From a virus, in the IMG/VR virus record IMGVR_UViG_3300035703_000089, positions 1 through 64,000 of that record: a DNA stretch of 64,000 nt; one strand, 5' to 3'. The position numbers were made by a program, and so were the translations under genes. The notes beneath the pieces were generated by a model that worked only from the letters and a program-made list of their open reading frames with translations, made no database searches and had not been told where the DNA came from. The number at the start of each line of letters is the position of its first letter. The first letter of the stretch is position 1. Below are positions 33,601 through 45,600 of the stretch, in pieces.

Positions 33601-36600
33601 ATACAGCATTTGATAATACTGAATTTTCTTTAACAGGAAATCCTACTGAAGCTAATAATTTGTTAACTAACTCAACAAATCTATCAAGTATTGTTTTATT
33701 GCTATCAAATGGAATATCATTAAGTATTTTTTGGAATTCCATATCAGTCATAGCCATTGTAAAGAATTCTGAAAACTTATAAGCTCCATAATTCTTGCTT
33801 ACTTGAATTTCATCAACGTGTTTTTTAGACTCATATGTTTTAACAAATTCATCATATTGAGCTTGCCACTTAGGATTACTTTTAATTTTAGCAACTAAAG
33901 TATTTTGCATTGTTTTTAATGAATTGCAAATTCTTATTTGCTCATCAGTTAACTCACCTTTATTACCAGTTTCTAAATACTTTTCATAATCTTTAGCAAT
34001 ATAACCTGTTAAATGATGTACTAACTCGTGTAACAATGTTCTTTCAAAATCTTCGTCAGATCTAGTATTAGCTTCATTAATAACAACTGTACCTTCTTTA
34101 GTTTTTCTATCATAAGCATAAAATCCTTTAACGTTTGGATCATTACTTATAGCAATGTTAACTTTAGGACTATTTTTTAAAGCCTTTCTTATTTCAGGCG
34201 CTAATGCTTTATGTAGTAAATTTGTAGATGTTTTAGATATAATGTCTAATGCATTATCAATGTTTACTATATTATACTTAATAACTCTTCTAGTATCTGA
34301 TAAATTATTAGCTACACCAGGCATTTCTTTTTCAACAACATCTCTAGTATCAGTTTTAACAGGTTGTTTAGGTAAAGGCTTATTAGCTTTATTCTCATAA
34401 ACTAATGAATCAACGTTAAATTCACCTTGTGTATATTCTGAATAACCAAATGAACCTAATGTATCTATTAACACATATTTACCATTTCCAGTATATTGAT
34501 AAAGTTTAAAATCTAAATTAACAAACTCTGGTAATACTTCTAAAAACTCATTAGTTTCAGGCATAACTCTACCAACTAGTATATCACTAGCAAGTTTATT
34601 TGTTGTTGTAAATTCAGTAATAGTTTTATTAAAATCACGCTTAATTGACTTAGGATCAATTTGTGAAAGATCATCTTTTAACTTAATAGCTTCACCAGGA
34701 TTATGTTGTATATATTGTTTAACAAAGTTAGATACTTCATAGTAATTAGATTTTTGATTTAAATCAAGTATACCTAATAATTCTGGATCCTCAAAATTTA
34801 AGTTTCTTAAGTTCTCATCAAAACCTATTGCTCTTAAATATGAATTAGGTATATACTTACCAAACTGAATAGCTTGTTGTATACCGCCTGATATGTAAAA
34901 ATAAGTAATCATGTTCTGAGCTAACTCAGTAGTTGCTTCATTACCTATTAAATCAATAAATCCTTGGTAAACATTTAATTCATCAAAATTCTCTGCAGCT
35001 CCTGCATTGTATTTAATTAATGAAGGTTTATTACCAGTTGGATCTATATCAACCATTAAACGTGTTATAAATGGATTTTTAGAGGTCTTTTGTAATTCCT
35101 TAACTTGTGACGCTAAAGATTTATTACCAGCTCTATCAAAGAATAACTTTTCACGTAATGACCTAACATTTTCATTATCTAAACCTAAACTTTGCTTAGA
35201 ATAAACAAATGATTTAATACCATTAAATATCTTTAATCTTTTTTCATTAGTCAATACTTTTTTACCAAGTACTGATTGTAGCTCATTAAATACTTGTGAT
35301 ATCTTACCATAAGGAAATAAATGATACCATAGACTATTGTTTAATCTTAATGCATCATCTGTTGCAAAACCATTAATAGTATTATCTAATAAGTTTTCAA
35401 CATTAGCAATGTATTTGTTATCAAATAACTCATTAACCTTTTCTTCCTTGTAGTTAGACTCAATTAATGATGGAGATATACCAGCACTATCAGTATTAAT
35501 AGTTAACTGAATATTACTAATTTCTTTACCTATTTCCCTTGCTTTATTAAACTTAACTAAAGCTCTAATCTGTGTTTTATAATAGTTAGGATCTTTTTCA
35601 CCCATCTCAATACTACTCCACATTTCTTCCTTAGTTAAAGGGTAGTCAGGATCCATTAAAGATGCTGCAAGAAAAGAGTCTATATTACCTTCAGTAGCAT
35701 ATTTGTTTATTAACTTAGTAATAATAGTTTGTTCAGGGTTAGATATAAACTCATCATTTACAGAGTCTTGTGACCTAGCCATTTCATTAGCATAGTCAAA
35801 TATTGCATCTTGTGAAGTTAATGGTGCTATAAATGATTCATCAAATCCTACTGCAGCTAATGCTCTTTCAGCATCAAATGTATAATTATTAGAGTTAATC
35901 TTTTCTAAGATTTGTTCCTTTTCATTATCTACAGCAGCTGACTGATAAGCAGAAACAGTATTGATTTTAGGTTTATTATTTATACCATCTTTTTCAGATA
36001 TATTATTAAGTTCAATTGCTTTACCTGATTCGTCACCAAATACTAAGTTAATTTTAGTTTCTATAGGATTAAAACCACCTGAAACAGTTCTTAAATATAA
36101 ATCTTTGCCTTGTGATATTGCAGTAAATACAGAGTCTAATGATTTAACACCAGTACCTGATTTGCCTGCACGAGCCTTTAAATACTTTTCTTTTTGATAA
36201 GTATCATTTAACTTAGTAGCTTTAAATTTAGATTCTAATCTTTTACTTCTATATGAATCAACTTTATTAGCTATACTTGGTAGTTCACCAAATCCTAAAG
36301 GATTAACTATGTTAGTAAATAAATTAGGATTTGACATTACAGATATATGAACATCTAATAATTCATTTTGTAATTTCTTTTTAGCTGATGAATCATCTCT
36401 TACAAGTTTACCATTTTCAATTTTAGCATTGTACATGTAAGTATATAACTTATCCACGTCAAAGTCACTACCCATTTGTTTAGTAAAATCTTTAGGCGCT
36501 ATAACTAAATCTCCCATATAACTTGGTAAAAACCCTACTACTTCTACGTAACTCATAGAACTATGTAACTGTGTAGGTATACGGAAACCAAATCCTGTTA

Positions 36601-39600
36601 ATAATTTTGGATCTATTTTAGAAAGATCTAAGTATCCATCTCTAGTCATAAATCTTTGTAGATTTACAGGATTACCTTCTTGATCTTTTAACTTATTAGT
36701 AATTAATATTTGAGCAGGCAATACTTTGCCTGTTTTTTTGTCTATTCTCATAGGCAATAAACCTGTTTCAGGGTTATAAGACTTAGTATAAATAATATCT
36801 TTACTCTTGCCTCTAAATCCTTCTTCAGAACCTAATACAAATGAATTACCACGTAATTTTTGTTTACGCACCTTATTATCAACTAATGAACTTAATAAAG
36901 CTTCAATCTTATTTGCAGATGTACTAGCCCATAAAGGCATTGCAAATTGATCTATTATTTCATTAACTTTTACTAACCTTAAAGCATCAATATCATTTTG
37001 TGGCCATCCTCTACCTTTAGCTTCTTCAATAAGTAATTTTTGTACTTTTACAAGGTTTAAATTACCACTATCATCAGTTATTTCTTTTAATAAAGCTCTT
37101 TTACCATTTGCAAATAATTGCTTGTTTAAAGCGTTGTATTCATCTTGTAATTGTTTACCATTAATAGTTTCACCATTATAGTTAAAACCTTCCATATCTA
37201 ATATGTTGGCAAATAATAATTTAGCTTCTTGTGAACCTCTATTTACAGAATCTTTTTCAGCATCAAAAGGTACATCTTGTTGTATTCTAAAACCACTTCT
37301 ATCTAATAACATCTTATTATCAAATACTAGATTGGATTTAATAGTACCGTCTTGATTAAATATATCTATAAATTCTTTAGGGCCACCTACTTTAGTAGCT
37401 GTTTTAAATGCTAATCTATCAACGCCATTCTTAATCATAGCATCTCTTAGCTTATCCATTTCAGGTGTTAATCCTTTAACTAAAGGAAATGAAGATGATT
37501 TAATGTATATCTTCCTGTTGACATCCATTGATGGTTCTAATTGCGTATTAACATAAACAGGTTTGATAGGTTGAAATATATCAACAAAGTCATATTTATT
37601 TAAAGTACCCTTTTCTTCCCTTTCAAGTAACTCTTTAACTTTTTCAGGACTTATTTTACCAGATTTTTCTAGTACATATAAATGCTCAGCAAGTATAGTA
37701 AGTTCTTGAGCGTCAGTACCTTCAATATCATAATAAGGATAAGAATCTAAAGCTTCTTTTTCTTTTTTACTTAATTTATTAAATTCTTCTACTGATAAAC
37801 CATCCAACATTTTTAATAGTTGTGGAAAATTCATTGAAACACTTAATGCGCCACTTGCATCTTTAGCAAACGCAACAGTAAATTTATTATTTTTTGAATC
37901 AGCTAATTCTAATCCTGGCGCAATTTCAGCAGCAAGACGTTTACCTACGTTAATCCAAGTTTTTTCAGCATCCTTTTTAAAGAATAGTGCAGGATCACCT
38001 ACAAACAGTTGAAATGAATTAGCATTTGCTATAACATAATTAATTACATAGTCAGCTGCAGCATAAGTAATTACATCACTCATGTTCTTATTAGCTTCAC
38101 GTAAATTATTTCTTGCAGCAGTTATATAAGTTTTATCAGCAAATTTAAATGAATCTTTAGTTGTTAAACCTAAGTCAGTCCAATGCTGTTTCTTAGCTTC
38201 AATCAATTTTAATGCATGATCAGCAACAAATTCCTTAATTATATTTTGATTTATTTGATTTAAAGGTTTAAGAGTTTTTCTAGTAATTTCTTTACCATTT
38301 TCATCAGTAATAGTTGTTTCTTCCCATAATGCCTTATTGTTATTTAATTCCTCAAAAAAATAAAACATATTAGGGTTATAACCATCTATATCATTCTTAA
38401 TATTATAAGATTGCAGAATTCTTTTATATTCAGCTTCAACAACATCATATAAAGCATCTTTAGTACTTTCACTTAATTCAATACTTCCATCTTCATTAAA
38501 CAACACTTGTACATTATGCCTCAAAGCAGTAATACCAGTCATTGTAGATTTATCTGACATTGTAGGGAATAAGAAATGAGATATTTTCTCATCTTGCCTT
38601 CCATTATTTTGATTCCAGAATAAAGCTAATTTAGTTAACTCATGTTCCCTAGATGACATATGATCTAAAGTAACACCTTCTTTTTTATATTTTAATGTAT
38701 CTAAATAGAAATAATCAAATACTTGACTAAAGTATGAATCCTTATTCTTAAGTTGTTTACCCCAACTAGATGTTGAAGCAAAACTTGTACTCATTAAATT
38801 GTTTAAATAGTTACCAACATTACGTTTTAATCTGTAAAACTGATTGATAAAATACTTATTATTTGAATAAGCAAATACACTTTTACCTTCACCATTTTTA
38901 AATGAATTACTAAAGTGTGCATCAGAATATAATGCTTCAATAGCAGCTAATTTCTTAATACCACTATTGTTAGTTAAAGGATTGTTTGTATCAAACGTAT
39001 CATCAGCACTTAATGTTTCTTTAGATAGATTTGCAACTATGTTAAAGAATATACCATTTTTATCAGTAAATTGTTTAGCATATGGACTCGTAGGATTGTT
39101 TTTAATGGCTTCTAAAGTATCCATTGATACTTCTATGCCAATTTTAGCTAACCACGCTTTAACAGCGTTTAAATCGTTTTTATCAATACTATTTAATTCA
39201 TCAACTAACTCTTTACGTTTAGAGTTATCAATTATTAAATTACCAGGAGTAGTTTCTTTTACTAAATCAGTAGTTTTAAGATTTGCTAACCATTTAGATT
39301 GTATAGTTTTAATAATAGCATTTTGGTCAGAATCCATTACTTTAATGGAAATTCCACCTGTTTTAATGCTACCAAATATTTCAGCTATTTTAAAATTTGC
39401 ATAATGCTTAGTTGCCCATTGAACAAATTCATTTTTAATTTGATCAGATGCATTATCTAATTCATTTTTAACTTCTTTAACCCAAGGTTTAACTTTAGCA
39501 ATTTCACCTAATCTAGCACTAATATCTGCATAAGATGCTTCCATGCCAGCTAATTGACCTGATAGGTAATTAACTACCTCATCAAACGGCATATAAGTAT

Positions 39601-42600
39601 CTAATTGTAAATAAGATTTAGTAGGACTAGTAATAAATGATAAAAATTGCTTTAACCTAGATGACATTGATTCTTTAGAGTCAATTAAGAATGTTGCCCC
39701 ATCATCATAATTTACCTTTTCATTATTAGATTCAACATCTTCAACACCTACTACATCTTCAACAGGAGCTTCAGTAGTTTTACCTTCATTACTTATTTTA
39801 CCAGGTTGACCAGGTACTTCTTTAACATTAAACAAAGTTAATCTTTGTTCAGATTGTTTAACAAACTCTTCGTAATTATCTAGTATCTTTTTAAATTCAT
39901 TAGCATAATTAACTTTACCACGATCCCTAAATGCTTTTTCATACTCAACAAAAGTGTTTTTAAGTTCATTATATAATGCAGATTTAGTTTGAGCACCTTT
40001 CTCTTTTAAAGATTTAAGTACAAACCCATTCATTATATTAACAACCTGACCTTGCCTAAATGCATTAAAGCCTGGTATTAATGATGAAGCATCAGCAATT
40101 TCTTGTTTAGATTTAGGTGATAATGTTGGAGGAGATAAATCAACAGATCCTGTAAATTCTTTAAATCCTTGTATATCTTGTTTAGAACCTAGTATATGAA
40201 TTTGTTCTGGTTCAAATACCACATAACTTTCAACATTTTGAGATTCATCTTCAATGCCTTTAATAGTATCAAAATTATCTTTATTTAAATTTTTTACTAT
40301 TTCAGAATTTACTTTAGAAATTTCTTTTATGTTTTTACTATTTAAAACGACAGAATACTTTTTAAGTTCTTTTTTTGCTTCTTCTGTAGTCATTATTACT
40401 CCAGAATACAAAGCATGTGATTTTATTTTTTCTGCAATAAGCTCTTCTGCATATTTTATATTATCTGTAAAATATATACCGTTATCTCTTTTAGTAAAAT
40501 TATTTATAATATTATAGCCTACATGATAAACAATATCTTTTACTTTACTTTCAGGAAATATAGTATCAAGATATTGAGAGTATGCTTGTAGAGCTTGTTG
40601 TTTTTGTTGTGGAGTTACTTTCTTTAATATATCTTTTGTAGCTTTTAGTTTTTCTTCTTTAGTTAAAAGAGGATTTTCAGATATTTGATCAAGATCTGCA
40701 ATTTCTAAATAACTATTTATAAATGCATCCTTTTCTTCTGTAGTAGCTATTTGACCATCAATAAACTTAATTTCTTCTGCAAATCTTTGTTTAGAAATTT
40801 CTTCAGGACTTTGGTTTTCACTAAAATAGAAATATCTATTATCAGAAGTTTTTACTAAATCAATATAAAAAGCATCTGTATTATCTCCAGCTCTAAATAA
40901 AACAGTAGATTTATCTTTAAATATATCTTTTAGTTTTTCTGTTAAAGCTAATTTATTTTTAGTTTCTTTACTATATTCTTTAAACCCTAAAGCTTCGTAC
41001 ACAGCATTAGCTAATTCAGGATTAGATTCAAATAGTTCTGCAACACCTTCTTTAATAGGCTGTTTAGCTTCAGAACTTAATACTACAGGTGATTCATCAA
41101 CTAAATCTTTCTCATCATTTAAAGCATCAAAATCTATTTTACCTAATTTTGTAGGATCAGACTTTGTACTAGGTGTAGTATAACTAGGTTTTGATGAGTC
41201 ATTAAGAATATTCTTACCTACCTCAACAGCTTCTTCAAATGTTATTACAGGTTGTACAAATAGAGTGTAACTACCATCTGGTAACTTAATATCAGATACG
41301 TTAGTAGTTGTATTATTTTTAATAAATTCAGTGTAAGTAGATTCTTTATAAGTTACTTTACCTTTGTTGTCAATATATACTTGTTTAAATGAAGGTTTAT
41401 TTAAGTGTTTTAAAAATATAGAAACAAATGATCTTTTAATTTGTTTATTAAAATCACTCTTATTAAAGTTTGCTAAATTACCTACAGACTTAAGAACGCC
41501 TCCACCAGTACCATATTGTATTCCGCTACCTAGTACATTTAAAAATAATTTTGTATCATTTTTAACATTATTATTTAAGTCAGCTTGATCAAAACTAGCG
41601 GTAGCTACGTATAGTTCAAAGAAACTTCTTAAACCATTAGCTGTAAGAATATCTATACCTGTTTGTTTAAGTATTTCATTACCAATCTTAGCATCTTGTT
41701 TAAAGAATGCTTCAGCAGCATTAGTTAATGTATCAGCAATTTCATCACTAATCTTATTATTAAATACTGGTATAGCAATAGTTTTACCTGCAACAGGTGT
41801 ATCAACTACCATGTATACTAAACCAGCTTTAACATCTTTGTTAATAGGCTGATTGCCATTTAAAGGCTTATCTAATCCTTCATAAAAACTATTATTCTTA
41901 CCTATTACAAATTTAACATTAGGGTTTTTAATAACTTCAGAAGTTGGTTTATCAACTTTCTTAGTAGTAAAGTTTAATTTACCTAATGTTTTATTACTTA
42001 TAAATACTTTCTTAGTTCCTTTAGCTACTATATCTTCACGCAAAGCTTTTAACGCATTACGTTGTATTTCAATGTTATTACCCTTAGATGCTACGTTAGA
42101 TTCTGTAATCCAATCTAAAGTATGTAAATACCCTATAATCTTACCTTCTTTATTAGTAATCTTAATAGGTACTAAGTAAGGATTATTTTTAGTTTGTTCA
42201 TAAGTAATAACTGTACCATCTTTTAAAGTTAAATTAAATGTAGTATCAACTGATAAGTTTAACTCATCACCTACTTGATATTGTTTACCTGACAATAACA
42301 TAGGTTCTTGGATTAACTCATTAAGTTGATCTTCAGATATATCTTCTTTTCTAGAATAAGTTACTTCACCTAATTTAGCAAACTTTGATATATAAGATTT
42401 AGATAAATACGCAATACTCTTTGCTGCATTAATAATTAAATCACCTAATGTAACTGAATTACCTTGTGGACTTACAGATTCACCTTGATCATTAGTAAAC
42501 TCTAAATCTTCATTTAATTCATTTTCAAGGGCTTTTCTTTCCTTATAACCAATTTCAGGTACAATCCCATCATTAGCATTGACAATAATATTTTCCTTAG

Positions 42601-45600
42601 TATTTTGAGCATCTTCAATCTTTTCAATTTGTTTATTTAATTCTTCTTTAACACCATACTTTTGTTTTACTAGATTCTCTAAATCATTAAATCTTTCATT
42701 AATAATGTTAATAGAATTTTCTAATACTTCTTTAGGTAAATTAGCATTAGTTAAATCACTAATAGCCTTTTCCTTTTTATTATTAAGATCTTGTAATTCA
42801 GATTCAAGTGTAGCAACTTTAGGTTTACCACCTTCTAAAGATTTTAGTTCTGCATCAATTTTAGATTGGTTTTTAATATATCCATTAACATCTGAAAGTA
42901 TTCCTAAAATACCAAAAGGATTATTACTTTTATCTTCTCTAATACTTTTACCATCCCATATTCCAGTTCTTTCTTTTTCAGCATAAAAAGTTATTTTATC
43001 ACCAACTTTAAGCTGTGATGCTACTTTATCTGGATTTAATATTTCAGTTCCTTTTTTAGCTAAACCAGTGCCATCAGATATTTCTTTTAGAGAATCTCTA
43101 GTAAAAGTATTTGCTTTTTCTATATCAGCTTTAGTATTAGTAGTAGTAGTTGCACTTTTTAAAGCAGCTAGTTCTGCATCATATTTAGCGTTAATTCTTC
43201 TTTGTATACCTTCTATAAGTTCTGGTTCATAATACTCTCTAAGTTCGTTACCATCTGTAAATCTAATTACAGCTGTACTTTTATCAGCTAAAGGAGTAAT
43301 AGCTCTTATTTTAAAACCATCTAAATTTACTATTTCTTTTAATATAGGTTGTCCTGGAATGCTTGGTAATTCTTCTTCTACATCAGCTTCAACAGTATCT
43401 CCTATTTTAAAATCTGTATAAGATTTAGGAGCTTTATCTAACTCTTCTTGCCTTCTTCTTTCTATATCAGCTCTCTTAGCTTCTATGTCTGTAGCAGTTG
43501 TTGCAGGTTGTTTATTAGATAATAGTTCTTCTACCGCTTTTACTAATTCAGGATTACTACCATCTTTTTTAGCTTTGTGATAAGCTTCTGAAACATCAGT
43601 AAATATATTTGAATCTTCTAATCCTGCTATTTTTTGAATTTTTTCATACTCATTATATTTTTGTTGTTTATAATAAGCGTTGTATAATCCATCGGTTGTA
43701 CTTTTTACATCTTTTAATACATTTTTAGTTTCTATATCAGTAACACCTAATTCAGTTTCTAAATTTTTTTCTTCAATATTACTTTTAACAAATAAGTTAT
43801 TCCAGTTAATTTTATCTTTTGAGTTCCACCATTTTTCTTTTTTTGTTTCATTGTCTACCAATAAAATACCTTTTAAATACTGATTAGATCCTTTTCCTCC
43901 AACATTAAAAGCTTTTATTGTATAACTATTAGCAACGTCTTGAGTGTTTGTATATAAATTATATAAAATATCACCTTTTTTTAAATCAAATTCATTTACT
44001 GGTATAAATTTATCTTTACTTCTTTTTTTACCAACGTTTAACTCAGTTTCAGTAGGTTCTATTGTTTCACCAAATATATCACCTGCAGGTTGACTAGTTA
44101 CATTAGCTTTTTGTTCTTCAAAATTAGCTTCATTCTCAGCATCCTTGTTAAGTATATCTAGTATATCTGTAGGTATATTATTGCCAGCAACTTTTAATTC
44201 TTCAACTCTACTATCAATAGCTTTTTTATTAGCATTGTAATAAGCTAATTCTTCTTCAGATGCTAATTGTTCACCACTGTTAATCTTGTTGGCAAACATG
44301 TCAATAATCTTTGCTTGTTCAGTCTTTGCAGCTTGTTCAGCAGCTAATTTAGCTTCATTCTGAATTCTAGCTAATTCCTCTTCAGCACCTTTTTTAATCT
44401 CATCTCTACCTTCAGGTGTAGATAATTTATATAAAGCCTCTTTATTTTGATTAAATGTTCTAGTATCTAACTCCTGATTTCTAATTAAATTAATTAACTT
44501 AGAGTCATTAGGAGATATTAATTGCTTATCAATATCTTCTTTAGAACTATAAACTCCTTCAGATAATAATAAGTTATAATTTTCAGCAATTGTTAATTGT
44601 AATTGTTTAGCCTTATCTGCAAATTGAGGTATATCTTTAATAGCCTCATATTGCATTTTAAGATTTTTAAACTGATACAATGTAGGATCTTGTAAGTTTA
44701 ATGAAAAAGCATCTTCAGCTTTTAAAGATGTTAATTCAGTATTTATATTTTTTAATCTATTTTCAGTTAATTTTTGATCTATTGCATAATCTAATTCAGT
44801 AGCCTTTGCAATATCATCTTTAGTATTATCAGATGCTAATGTATTCCTATAATCTTCAGCAAATTTAATTACCTGTTTCCTGTCATTTAAAGTCTTTTGT
44901 GACTTAACTCTTTCTTCAGGATCATCCATTGCTTCAGGAGTCATATCTAACATTGATTTAAAATTATCAAGGTCAGTTATATTATCCATTAATGTTTTAT
45001 GAAAAACATCATCAGTAGTTCTATTAAATGATTGTTCATCACCTTTAATTACAGCAGTATGTAATTTAATAATAGCTTCTTGTTGTTTCTGAAGCTTTTC
45101 AATATTTTTATTTTCACTAAATTTACCAACACCTGCAAATATACCTCCGCCTAATCCACCTAAAAATGCACTAGTCCAAAATTCACCATCTTTTGCATAA
45201 TCTAATGTTCTGTCAATCAATGATGATTTATCATCTTCTAATACACCAGATTTAATTAATGCGGCACGTTTAGTTTCTTCATTAGTAATAAACTGATAAG
45301 CTTCTTCACCAGCCTCTTGCCCCATTGTTGTAAGTACATCAGATAAACCAATTCTTTGATCTTTAATCATTTGGCTAAATGACTTATTTAACAACATGTA
45401 CTGAGGTAAGTCAGTTGCAATATTTGCCCAATTTAATTTATAGTTATTAGCTGCAGCTTCACCAGCTATAGCTTTTTTCTCATCTTCAGTAAATAATTGA
45501 TTAGTGTTAGGATTAATCTTGCCTTCTAATTTCCTATAAGTATCTTCAAATGTTTGACCACCTTCCATGATGTTTTCCATTTGACGAGATATTACAGCAC

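Noticed and set aside
32773-43883. Several plus- and minus-strand frames of 60-145 codons inside the giant virion gene (for example 38967-39404 and 40254-40517).
   Set aside because: They lie entirely inside a 15.6-kb coding frame, are Leu/Ser/Phe-rich antisense products of that sequence, and carry no motif.
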